Below, piece by piece: positions 51,530 through 64,000 of a stretch of DNA of 64,000 bases (position 1 is the stretch's first letter; every line of letters starts with the position of its first letter). This DNA is from Chrysomallon squamiferum. Lineage: Eukaryota; Mollusca; Gastropoda; Neomphalida; Peltospiridae. A program made the translations under genes and the position numbers. The stretch spans positions 9,250,506-9,314,505 of the forward strand of contig CM022670.1 of NCBI GenBank assembly GCA_012295275.1, given 5' to 3'. The notes under the pieces were generated by a model, which searched no databases, was not told the origin of the DNA, and worked only from the letters and a program-made list of their open reading frames with translations.

Positions 51530-53128
51530 CTAAGCAATTTCATCATCCTCGTCCTTTCTCAGTTTTTCCATTTCGGTGCATTCTGTTACAGAAATGGGTT
51601 TTTTCACAATGGGTGTGTCGGTTGCCAAGTCGACGTAAACGCCCGCGGTATTGGCAGACGATCTCTGAACCTTTGCCGCTCTTTCGAATTCAATATCTCT
51701 TTGGCTGTAATTTAGAAAAAAAGAAGAGTAATCGTAGCTGAAATGGCTGAAACTGAACTCAAAGAAGTAATAAGAATCAGTGCGTTATAATAAATCCACT
51801 GTTTAGTGTTGTTAAAAAAAAAAACAATTAAAATAGGTGACCAAAATGCATGGCATTAAAAACCTTTAATATTATTCTCCAACCGTTTTGTGTCATTAAT
51901 TTATAATGAATTTAAATATTACATTATCTACATTTGTTTTGATTACTTTAAGATATAACTTGTTAAAGTTTAATCATGAGAAACAGACAACCGCGGTTCC
52001 ATCCTGAAAATGCCGATGCAAATGTATGACACGTACGCACAAAATCGCGCACACACACTGACTGGTTTATACTAACCGCTTTCGCCTGATCCAGATTGTC
52101 AGAATGACGACCACCAGTCCAATGAGTAAAACGACTCCACAAACGATGCCGACGACAACGGCTGAAAAAACAATTGTTAGTTATGTCAGAAAACCTGTTT
52201 AATGTACTGATGTTTAGAATTACGTTGGTCTTTATTATTATCAGTTCTGAAACGATACTCTCATAACTTAAAGAGGTTCTAGAGGACACTAAAATGCAGT
52301 GAATACCTTCAAGTTTTGGAAACCAGCAAACAGGGCAGTTCAAATAAATTATTAACCTCTTTTCTTACTTTTTCTGTTTCTAGGCTCAAACATCTTCTAG
52401 TTCTGCCTACTTAAATAATCATCAGGATTCTTAATGCTTCATTAGGTTGTATTTCCTTTACTTTTGCACCAATTTCAAAGAAAAGTCCATGCGTAAATAA
52501 TTAAATATTCGGCTTGAAGAAACTGCTAATTAGTTCTGGCAGTTTGGACAGTGTAGGTTCCATCTTTATGAACACGGGTGTTATTGAGTATGAATAGTAC
52601 CAACGGAAGGATATATTTGCTTGAGAAAGACGTCATACATTTATATGAAAGCTAAATTGGATGTCATACTTGTGAAATACAACATAACAGTATTTAATTA
52701 AAATTTAAAAAAACACGAGTTTTCAGTAACCGCTATTTCCTTTACGTAAAATATTTCTTTAGACGTATTACTTTATTTAAATTAATATTCTTTTTTCAAA
52801 ACAAGTCCCAAAATAAAATACAAGGCGAAAAAATGTAAAACCAAACAAAGTCTAATAACAAGGATTATATCTGAAGTTGGCATGCTTTTTAATTCCTTTA
52901 AGGAAAAAATATCTCAGAACATTTCAGTTTATGAGTGAAATTTTTTGCCGTCGGTTTATGTATCATATTAATATAATTACATACTTATCACATAATACAA
53001 TATATAACAAAATAACTACTTACCAACGCTTGTTTCTTGGCCTGCCATAGCTTTTTCCATTGTGGACATATTATTGTCTGATGAAGGCATTGTACTGTTT
53101 AGTTTCTCAGAAGCTGCTTCAGTAGTTG
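51530..53128 (-). CDS. Unrecognised single-pass membrane protein, last three exons (5' end unresolved)
   Basis: Exons 53128-53024, 52161-52077 and 51704-51530 join with phases 1, 1 and 2 and end in TAG. The first gives a Ser/Thr/Met-rich segment (TTEAASEKLNSTMPSSDNN, then MAGQETSV) with the N-glycosylation sequons NST and NMS. The second gives one clean membrane helix (AVVVGIVCGVVLLIGLVVV, then ILTIW). The basic stop-transfer IRRKR places the C-terminus in the cytoplasm. The roughly 60-residue tail has AGVYVDLATDTP and ends in an acidic LRKDEDDEIA. The upstream junction is phase 1, typical after a signal-peptide exon, but no such exon was found before 64 kb. Translation could also start at the in-frame ATG in the first exon (MPSSDNNMS), giving a type III protein with the layout of small adhesion glycoproteins such as SMAGP. 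I do not recognise the family. Confidence 0.65.
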
Positions 53129-56100
53129 CTGGGGAAAAAGAAAGAAAAATAATTGGTAATTTTAAATGAGTTCCGATAATTCAGAATGTCTATTTTAGTC
53201 ATCAAAAAGCGTCACTGGATTCTGATTTTTTTTCCACTGAAATATTTAACACAGGGGTATAATATACATTTTGTTCCGAACATATCATCTTAGCTTTTTA
53301 AAAAATGTTTTGTTTCTACCATTATGTCTACGTTTATGCGTATGTCTGTGTTTGAGTGTGTATATGGGCGCGCGCGCCTGACTGCTTGACTGTAAAGCAT
53401 TTTCCTTCAGTTGACCGGTTGGCTTCTTTTCATTCCTGTATGCACTTAAAAGACGTAAAAAAACCCCCAAAAGCTCAGAACTGTCATAAACAGCTTGTTT
53501 TCTTAAAGAATGAAATGATTATAAATATCACTAAAACTAGACACACACACACACAGCAATTTCATTTTACATGTTATCACAGCGTTGTCAAAGAAAATCT
53601 GTTGCAATTTCAAATTAAATTTTTCATCCAACGGCTCTTGTATCACTGCTGAATATTAAGTTACGATTCTTTCAACGATCATCATTCCGTAAACTCAGAA
53701 ATCTTCTTCACTGACATGCCTTACCAGCTGCTGTTTATTCAAATTTATACAATTACAGTTATTCGGAACATGCGTCATATTTGTAAATGACAGATAAACA
53801 TTACATTTCGTATCCAGTGACCTGCCGTTCACCTCACAAATGAAACTACGAGCTACAGAATACAAGAGAATGCTATGTCAGCCAAACAAACAAAATCAAA
53901 TACGAACATTAATTACCTTTGTCTGTTAATATTAATTATAAAGAATGTCATAAAATTTAAGCCCAAGGAACATATTGGATGTATAACTAGGAAAGAATCT
54001 TTAACGAATAATATACATAAATGTTAATTATTAAGGGCTTCTGATGTAATGGCCATCATAGCAATTTACCTTTTTTTTTTTTCAATACCTAATGAAATAC
54101 ATAACAATTAATTTTGACCATGGGATGATCTAGAATTTCACAAATGCGGGGAGCAGTCGCTGTTGTGTTTAAAACATTCAGTATGAAACAAACTTAAAAA
54201 CATATTGGTTGGCAAATAATCGGGCCCTTTTTTTCCTCTTGTATTCTTTTTTTTTTTTTTCTTTTTTTTTTTTTTTATTTTTTTTTTCTTTTTATCAGTT
54301 TGATATTTTTTATTCTTATGTTCACAACTAATTATTAAAGATGGCTCTTTTTTCATTTGTTTTGCTTTTAGGAATGAAAATTTCCTTACGGACGTCTTTC
54401 TTACATTAAAACATATTAGTGTTAAGGACAAAACATTTCACAAGCTGTGTTAAATTGCACACAGATGTACATATGGTTAATTGACTTGTGCTTATCCCTG
54501 GTTCGTGCTGTATTTGCGGGAAGCCAAATTGGCAAATCCAAAATGAAAAGTGAAAATAGAAGCTTGGGGCGCATCCAAACGGGTTTATTGATCTCTCAGC
54601 CATGTACACTTCGGGCGTACGAATAATAATGCAGCCAAATCATCGCTCCTATATTCTCATAAGCCACAAGGCTACAGAAAGCAAAACTGAATTACAGGCA
54701 TTGTATATTATCTCATAAACTGACTACACGGCAAATTCGGAAATGGAATATTATGACGTCGTTTTCCGTTATATTATGTCATTAAGTTCCAGCTGATTTG
54801 CAATTACCAGTCAATCAAAAAGTTCGGAGACGCAATAGAGAAAAAAATATATGAGAAAGTGAACAAATAGATATCTAAGTGATACTAAACAGCTTATTAC
54901 AGCCTTGATACCAAACGCTCTGAGAAAATCCACCGTCGCTGAAGTTTGATTTAGTCTGTATTTGCAGCTTGGAGTAAGTTAAAGCTTGGAGATGCGCAGC
55001 GGACCACGGTGAAGGCAATTTGTGCTGGTGACATATGACAACACACAGCTGTCCACTGGAATGCAAAGAATGTGTGTTTTGTTTTACAGTACCACAGAAA
55101 AAAAAAGTGAAATCATCGGCTATAAAGTTTTACTGCGTGGTATAAAGTTACTGTCGTGCTGTATAGGATAAAGAAAATAAATCCTTTAAACGAAACATAA
55201 ACGGTGGCTGTACAGGTTTGTGCATATAGAGTTTGAATATATGTACATTCGTGCTTTTATACAACATACGTATTCACAAGGACCTAATCATACATATTGT
55301 TTATACAGCAAAACGTACGAACTTATAATTATATGCACAGACATCAAGCAGTCTACCTGCACACACATCTGTCTATATATACTGTACATATAATATTTGC
55401 CATAAACCCCTCAACACAAATACATGAGAGATAAACTATAAGAGAAAGCAAGCCAGAAAAAGAAAAAAACGTTCTGAATTGCCTGAAGACAGATAGCTGG
55501 TAGGTCTCCACACTTGAAGTATAATAGACCGTAAAGTGACAGCTCTTTTCAAATCGCCGTCCTCTCCAGCCAATAAGTTTAATACAGCGTAAACTAATAA
55601 GCCTACACGCTGTAAGAAAACGTGTCAGACACACAAAAAACAGTACCTGTCAGTGTCCTTGTTTCACCGAAAAAAACATCCAGGTCATAACTAAATGAAT
55701 AACTGCATAACTGGAACAGATCTAGTACTACACGAAATACGAGTTGAATGTCAGAGAGCTTTCAAAATGAAATCCATTTCGTATAAACAAAATGAAGAAA
55801 CCGGTCGGCAAGAAATATGTGGAACAGAAGATGACTAGGAATAGGAGGAGGATTAAGAAAGAGGTCCTGAGTGAGACACCCACACACACACACACACACA
55901 CGCACGTCACTGCTGGAAGTATACTAGAGAATAAAACAGGCTTTTATTTTAAATTCACTAAGGCATTTTTATGGAAATAATCACACTTAGATGGCGCAAG
56001 CACCTCCTAGTGAATACTAGAACCGCCATTGAACTGTATCAGAGTGTTTTACCACTAATTTGATCAGTGAGACTATAACACGGAGTACTTTTACTAATAT

Positions 56101-57997
56101 AATAAGACTTGTTTTACACCTGCTAAGAGAGAGAGAAAAAAAAAAACCAGTATCACTACGTGAAGTTTCGCACATTAGTTATTCTGAAATTCAATTATAA
56201 AACATCTAATCAGCCCTAAATGAATAGCAGTACGTGTAAAAATGTGTGTGTGTGCGTGCGTGTGTGTTAAAGAAATATATACCAGATTATGAGTTTTAAT
56301 GTTTGTCGTTTTTTTTTCAACAACAAACTAAAACCAATAAATCAATAAATCAATCAAATTAAATATAAAACTAAAAAAAAAATAAATAAATAAATAAATA
56401 ATAATAGTTAAATAAATAAAGTAAATAAATGTACGGGTTAACGGGAAAATGAATACGTTTACAAATAAAAACCAAACTAAAATAAAATTATTAGTTATTT
56501 TTTTTTTACTGTTTAGAAAAGTAAAAGGAAAACGAAACAAAGACAATGAAATAAAACGCGCGTGTGAAAACAAGAAAATTAATTTATATTTTTAAACACT
56601 AGAATAAGAAAAAGAACGAAAAATACACTCACATATGTATCATCACTATACTGAAAATCTGTTTCAGAGTCCGAAATAAACTATTGATATTACTGGACTT
56701 TAGTATGTCACTTGTATCAATATAATCACATTATTCACCATTGAGAGCGGACCTTGAACTATACAATCAGCAGAAACGTTACGAAAATCAACCTTTACAC
56801 AACAACACAACACAACACTCTAAGATATAACAGATTACTATACAAGACAAATACCTTGATTATTTCAGCAACCTCCTAGAAACGTAAGAATATTTCACTG
56901 TTCAGAAAACGCGTTTGCGATTGCTGCCTGTAGCTACCCTCTCTGTTGTAAACAACGATAATCCCCAAGTAATCACGTGGCCGCGAACGAACGATTTCAT
57001 TGGTCGTCGGCTTAAAATACGAAAGACGCAGTAAGAAAATACTGAAAATAATGGGGACATCAAGTTCGATGCACATGTCAACGATAGGCATGTGATATCA
57101 AAGATTTCATGACTTTTTTTTTTTCTTTCTTTCTTTTTTTGTCTCTGGCCCACTGAACGTAAACGTGGTGTAATTTATCTTGGGGAAAAAAACAAATGAC
57201 AAAAACAAATGAAAAGGAAAGAATAAGAAAAATCGGCTATTGTGTCAAGTTACAAGTAAACACATGTAAATTAAGACAGGGTCCAATATCTCGGGTAAAT
57301 GTTAGTCTAGTTCATATATATAAAAAATAGAAAGTTAGATAATTATTATGCGGATGTTATTAGTCTTCTTTTTATTATTATTATTATATATTGTCACTGT
57401 AGCTAATAAAACACGTTTTAATACCCATACAACAGCGACTGAAATAAAAACAGTTTAATCACTGTCAAAACAGCGTCTGCTAATAGTGTAAAAAAAATAA
57501 ATATATATATATATATATATATATATTTTAAAGTGTCAGCTATTCAATCGTTTGTTTAATTTTATTTTTCAACATCACCTTCCTTTAACACAATCCATAA
57601 CAAAGGGATCCAAAAAAAAAAAAAGAAATTTAGAAAAACAAACAACATTTTTCTCCTTAATGTCCTTACACAACCGCGGCTTTTTAAGCGTTTACGATTA
57701 GCTAAGACAGACGTAGGAATTAAGTGCTTTTTGTTACGCAACGCACAGAAATGCCTATCAGATATCGCTTTTACCGACTGCGGCTTTGTTGTTGTGGAAA
57801 GTGTAGTAATGTTACGTTACAACGTAGCCACGGGAGTGGAAGTAAGTGATGAAGTTATTTCTGTAATCTGTCCCCAGAACTTTCTTTGTCAGACAGAGAA
57901 GCGTGTCTGTGATTAATACGTTCACTCAAAGCGATAATAAATGAACTGGTAAACAAAACAGATATGCGCACCCAGAATAAGGAGTGTCTGTGTGTGT

Positions 57998-58115
<118 letters not shown>

Positions 58116-59859
58116 GGATATTTTATGACAGAAAGTTGTATCACAGATGACAGCAACCAGTTATACAATAATAACAAAAATATATTTTTTTTTTTTTAAA
58201 TCCATATTTTCTATCTATTAAAACAACTCATTTAAGCGAAACATTTCAGCCTCTAATAAGGTTCTTTTCGTATGCAGATTACTCGATTCATTTCGCCTAC
58301 TCATTTCGTCAGCCAGAAAAACCGCTGGGGTTAAATTACGGTAAACAGCGCTGTTATTACGGCACACTTTCAACGTCAGTGGCCATATTTCGTAAGCGCG
58401 CTAACATTCGCAAGTTATCGCAACACTGACTTCGCCACAAGGTAAGAGGACTCGGCTCGGTTCAGCAAGTGTGACTCGGTCAATATTTCTAATCTCGCTC
58501 CTCTTGTTTTCTTAATGCCAATAGATGACCATGAGTCATTCACTGGCGACTTTGTTATATGTGCGTCGATCAGTTCGGACCCGAAATAATCAATGTTAAT
58601 AATATATTTAAGTGGCGGTTATCTTTTGTGTTGATATCAAATGGCTCTTAATCATCCTATGATCATCCTGTGATTAAGACTGTGAAGTGGACAGATATAC
58701 GTGGACAGTAAACAAACTGTTTGTCCATTTAGCAGTCCACAAACGTGTTTATACCGATATAACAGAGTAACAGTATCAAAATGATAGCAAAACATCTGAA
58801 TATATACATAAAGAAGAAATAAATTTACACATATTTAGATGAAGCTGGTATGCAAATGATGTAGTAATAATAATTACAATAATAACACAATAAATAGTAT
58901 TAGTAGTTGTTGCTGCTGTAAATAAAATAATTATCTTTAAAATAACTGGTTTTGTTTATACCTGTATATGTATGTATGTTTAGTTATTAGTTATTTATTA
59001 TTTTTAGGTTTTAATTCATTAATTTATTTTTGTTTGGCTTATGTTGTTATTGTTGCTGACCAAAGTCTTAGTATTAGTAAACTGCAGCCTGCAGTTTTTA
59101 TTTGATAACAAAACGTTTGGGCTGACATACTGTACTTACAGAAAAACATTTACAAACAATATAGTATACACATTCTGAAAACCAGCTGTTACTTTGTAAA
59201 CTATACAAGTCACATACTGGTATGTAAACATTATATATGTATCTATCTATCTCTCTCTCTATATATATATCACATTCCAAAAGAGCTAAGTTTCTACCAA
59301 CGTTTCATTCCACGTTAAATAAACAGATTAATCCCAGCCTCGCGGGTATGATACCATCACACAGTGTCAAAACGAAACAGAGAAAAATTAAAAGAGAATT
59401 TTCAGTCTGCCGTATTAGATTGTGTTAGACATCTGAAACTTGATAATTACAAAACCTGTATTAAATAGAATAATTAACTGATTAATATCCATTTTAAGTC
59501 TGATTCAAAATGCTGTCACGAACTTAGTCCAAATGATACTGAGATTACTTTAACTAAGAAAACATCATTATCATCAGTATGTGATTTAATAGTAATAATT
59601 TGTCTCTTTACGTTGGTAAGATGTAGTTTTGTTTCCATAAGAAATGAATTCAGAGTCGCCGTACAAATATATTTTTATTTTAAATAACAGCTGAATACTA
59701 CTTTAAGAGCGTAGGTTTGTATGTAAATATCATGTTATTAATGTCCTAACACAGACATATAAAACGTGATGTACATAGTAAAATATGGTAATTCAAGCAA
59801 CCTTGATAATTTTAAGTCCGATTGAATAACATGCACGAACTCCATTCTGTATACTTTCA

Positions 59860-59882
59860 CAAATAATAATAATAATAATAAT

Positions 59883-59914
<32 letters not shown>

Positions 59915-60092
59915 AACGAAACGATGTTAGTGATAATGTAATAATTATATATGTATATATATATGTGTGTGTGTGTGTGTGTTTAAAGATATGTATCTGC
60001 GTGTTTTATCACTAACATCGTTTCATTTATTATTATTATTTTCATTTATTTATTATTATTATTAGTAGTAGTAGTAGTAGTAGTAGTAACAT

Positions 60093-60128
<36 letters not shown>

Positions 60129-60133
60129 CAGCA
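59860..60133. repeat. Inverted repeat with AAT, TA/TG and TAG microsatellites
   Basis: The arms at 59902-59936 and 60006-60040 are reverse complements over 35 bases with one mismatch. The unique core of the arm is acgatgttagtgataa and the outer parts are AAT units. The 69-base loop holds TATATA and GTGTGT runs. A (TAG)n array of about 70 bases follows at 60062-60133. Confidence 0.9.
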
Positions 60134-60597
60134 GTAGTGTAAATTTAGAGAGATAATCAGATATTTTGACTCTCTACGTTTAATTATCATTACCCCCACG
60201 ACAGAATACTCAACATCATTATTATAATTATTCACTTGATTTTTAACAAAATTCTCTCATTGACATTAAGTACCTATCCAAGGGAGACAACAACAAAAAG
60301 TTATAATAAAAAGTTCTCATAAACATTGTCCAATGGGATCGTCTGAGAAGCAAACATTCTGCTAAATTATTACTGACATCCGGTTTTAATTAAAACACTT
60401 CATACAGTCCCTTTGTCGTGACGTCATATCGTGTACAGAAAGTTAATAATAAATAACGAGTTGATAAATAATAAAAATAAAAACCTTTATTAAACATCCT
60501 TAACTTTATGACGACTCGCTGCTACTACAATGATTATCTGAAAATTTCTTTTTTTTTCAAAAATATTTATTTATTTATTTATTTGTTTTTTTTTTAA

Positions 60598-60600
<3 letters not shown>

Positions 60601-60654
<54 letters not shown>
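60601..60654. repeat. (ATT)n microsatellite
   Basis: About 18 ATT units, preceded by an (ATTT)n and poly-T stretch. Confidence 0.95.
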
Positions 60655-60656
<2 letters not shown>

Positions 60657-61326
60657 CTGCAACAATATTTCTATTGTACGAAATGACGTCACGACAATGG
60701 GGAAAATGAAACAACCAATATCATTCTCGTATGTTTTATGTGATTGTAACAGTCTATTATTATCAAAGACTGATCGCTAACAACAACAAAATAATAACTC
60801 AAAAGCACATAAACATTAGTTAAATTATATTTACGAAGTACAATAGGTTAACTTTTAATTTTTTCTGGTAGTGTCTATTATTATTATACTTTTTTATTAT
60901 AAAAGATTGGTCGCTAGCAACAAACAAATGGATCATTCAAAAGTATACAAAATGTGTCATATTACTTTTACCACGGACCAAGGGTGAACGTTAACGTGTA
61001 TTAGCATAAAAAGTGTACCTGTTAGTAAAATAGTCAAGGAAATATTTAATTTCTGGCTTATTGTGTCTAAATATAACACGTTACTGACTTCTTAACCTTA
61101 GATGATTAACTTTGTGACACATTTCTGAATGTCATAATTATTATGATTTATTAACGTTGTCATGTACAGACATTTTATATTATATAGTCTACATGAATGT
61201 TATTAATATACAGTGTAGTGCAAAAGCCTAAATAATGGTTTCTTTTTTCTTCATTATTATCATTATTATTTTCTCTTATTTGTTTCAGTTCTTTTTCATA
61301 TAATTATGAATGACAAATGATCATCA

Positions 61327-61372
<46 letters not shown>
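61327..61372. repeat. (ATT)n microsatellite
   Basis: About 15 ATT units in non-coding DNA. Confidence 0.95.
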
Positions 61373-61373
<1 letters not shown>

Positions 61374-63458
61374 ATTTAATTACTGACTACACATTATAAA
61401 AATGTAATTTTATGAGTCTTTCTATCTTTTTCCGTATTTAGTTTGGGGAATTTAAATTTGTTTAACTGTAAGAAAACTAAATCAATAATTAATTTTGACA
61501 GTGTAAAGATTTAAGCTGATAATATTATAATTGTGTTTTAAATATGTTGTCAGTCGAGTTCATTAATTATATTTTGTGCATAATGAAAGCTACTTTTCGT
61601 AAGTCGAATATTTATTTCTGTTTTAATTTTCTTATGAATATTTATTTCTGTTTTATATTTTCTTATTGTTTGAAAATATAATTTACTTTTTAAAGTGATC
61701 TAACTATATATATGTATATAAACACATACATACAATTTTCTGTAATCTATATAGATTCGAGACTGCTAATTTTCTGCAAGATTTTAAAGAAAAGTAACTT
61801 TTAACTAACATACAATTCTTTAACTTTTGTTTTACCTCTCTCTCTCTCTCTCTCTCTCTTAGAAAGAAAAAAAAAAGATGAAAATAAAGACAAGAAAAAA
61901 GAAGAAGAAAAAAGAAGTTTTAGATTTCGAACACTGAAAACCTCTTCACCAACTTCAGGCCCAAAGTAAACAAAGAAAAATATAAACAACACTAACTGTA
62001 ACAATGATGACAATCAATTCCCGAGAAAAAATATTATCTATTTATCTCGACAGTAGGTTCTGTAACATTTAAATAATGAAAGTTCTTAAGTGAAAGCTAG
62101 TTTTAAAAACATCAACAGCGAGTAATTTAATTCGAATAGGGAATTTCTTACCTTTCGTCTGCCTTTGTTAAACTCTACCTCGAAATGGAGGCTCTAACTG
62201 GGTCAGATATGCATCTTGTGACAAGCCTGTGTCAACGTCATATTTTCCGCTCTCCTTACAGTGATCACCCATTGTGTGATACTTGGGACGGGGGGTGACT
62301 GTGGTAACTTTATCTGAACAAGCTGCTATGGTGCACAAAGGAAAGAGAAAGAGGTAGAAACTGAACTCACCTCGCGTTTTCTCGTTCGAAAGATCTTTTC
62401 AAACAAACAAGATTTTCTACTTTCAGTAGTAAATAATTCGGCGAATTTTGGTTGATATTGTGTGATGAAAATACAAACATAAATGTGTTTTTTTTCCCGT
62501 TAAAAAAAATAAAATTAAAAAAATGTAATAATAATATTAAAAGAAAAAGAAAGAAAGAGAGAAAGAAAGAAAAACAGAACATTAAATAAAAATTATATTA
62601 TTATTTTTTATTTGTTTTATTACTTATTTCTTTATTTATTTATTATAATGATCAAAATTGAAAAGGTAAGAAAGAAAAAATAATAATAAAAGAAGGGAGA
62701 AAGAACAAAAAAAAAAAAGAATAAATTAAATATAAATCATATTAATCTTAAGTGAACAACTGCTGTACTAGCTGTAACACCTGTACTAATCAAGACTGCT
62801 ACTATTACCACTACCACTACTACTACTACTACTATCACCACTAATATTATAACTACCACAGTGACAACCATAAATACAACTACAAGAACAACAACTACTA
62901 CTTCTACTACCATCACTAAAATTTCTACTTGGTAATTATCACACTACTAATAATATAATCAACTAATTAAAACATAGATTTATAAATAACAGTGTAAACT
63001 TACAATCTGGATTATTCCCGACCAAAAATTGTTTGAAATAACTTATAGGAGGTATCTTGGTGATAGGCCCGACTTACAATGAATGATCTGATAGTGAAAC
63101 AGTTTAACTGATTTTAGCCTGTGAACATACAGTCATTTGGGTCATTGTAGTCACAGGGAAACATTTGCGCGGAAATACCAAACACGTCAGACCGTCATTT
63201 CTAATTTTGGCTTAATAATAGACATAATAATAGTAATTCGCTGATGAAATGGGAAATACGCTACGAAGATCATGTTTCAAAATTACCTCAGTACATAATA
63301 ATAATAATAATAATAATGTGTAGTAATAAACAAATTAAAAATAATAATTTCAGAATATGTGCGAAAAGAAAAACCGAGCTTGTCTGTCCCAGATATTCTG
63401 AAAACTAATGATTTTTTTTTTTTTTTTTTTTTTTAAATCTTTTTTCTTTTTCCCGTTT

Positions 63459-63496
<38 letters not shown>

Positions 63497-63944
63497 TATT
63501 ATTAATCTTCATATGGTTACCTGAATTATTCGTGCATGATTAAATGATGTAAACTGTGAAAAGGAGCTTAGTTATCGTGTAAGTGATATCATTAACATCA
63601 ATATACACAACGATAACAATTGTAAAATCGATGGCAGATGTGGTAACGGTGATGTCATCAACACAGACAATGGTAAAATACTGTGGGCTGTAGCGATATA
63701 AAAATAAAGTAAGCTATGTTATAAAAGATGAGTAAACGGTCAAAGGGAAGTAATGACATAACGACGATCGGCTTCAACAAGGAAAGGCTGCTGAATGGAT
63801 ATTTACAGAAAAAAAAAAACGCACAAAAAAAAAAAAAAAAAAAAAAAATCAAACGTAACAGAAATTAAAAAGAGAATTTAAAAAGGAGTAAAAATAATAC
63901 GGTAAATATATGTGAAAAGAATTAAGTAATTCCTCAGATATACT

Positions 63945-63951
<7 letters not shown>

Positions 63952-64000
<49 letters not shown>
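63952..64000. repeat. (TA)n microsatellite at the window edge
   Basis: At least 22 TA units running to the last base of the window, so its full length is unknown. Confidence 0.95.

Noticed and set aside
55353-55634. 93-residue - strand frame
   Set aside because: No recognisable domain, codon use typical of AT-rich non-coding DNA, and no splice partners in phase.
56850-57153. Short - strand frames near 57 kb as a first exon of the membrane-protein gene
   Set aside because: The donor at 56856 is plausible, but no frame joins in phase 1 with a signal peptide; kept only as a possible non-coding exon.

Overview
The window is animal nuclear DNA: AT-rich, dense with microsatellites, and carrying genes split into many small exons with GT-AG introns. 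Three dispersed copies resemble an interspersed repeat I recall from molluscan genomes, so a mollusc (gastropod or bivalve) is my best guess. Species cannot be fixed from the sequence. Almost all coding sequence was recovered by joining exons at phase-compatible splice sites and comparing the products with remembered protein families.

Left part (about 1.8-16.2 kb, + strand): a MOSPD2 orthologue. It has an N-terminal CRAL-TRIO lipid-binding domain, an MSP (VAP-like, FFAT-binding) domain and a C-terminal membrane anchor. The linker between the two domains holds a large exon rich in cysteine and proline, with CC-x-P-x-CC and NPCLDPC repeats that recall sperm-tail proteins (ODF1, SMCP). This is the most unusual thing in the window. 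The first coding exon of MOSPD2 was not found.

Middle part (21.2-38.7 kb, - strand, convergent with MOSPD2): a complete KIDINS220/ARMS gene. I recover 23 coding exons that sum exactly to 1551 codons plus stop: ankyrin repeats, a KAP-type P-loop NTPase with intact Walker A and B and embedded membrane segments, a SAM-like region, and a PDZ-ligand C-terminus (ESFV). Ten consecutive exons are each exactly 99 nt, phase 0, one ankyrin repeat each. One intron is GC-AG, one splice donor sits inside a CA microsatellite, and a 105-bp tandem repeat has copied a splice donor into its own intron.

Next (43.7-45.4 kb, + strand): a three-exon gene for a basic nuclear-type protein matching the human POLR1D isoform 2-specific protein. 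It probably lies head-to-head with the KIDINS220 5' untranslated exon, which suggests a shared promoter region.

Right part (51.5-53.1 kb, - strand): the last three exons of a small single-pass membrane protein that I do not recognise. Its 5' end is unresolved. The rest of the right side (45.4-51.5 and 53.1-64 kb) is intergenic or intronic DNA with microsatellites and hairpin-forming repeats.
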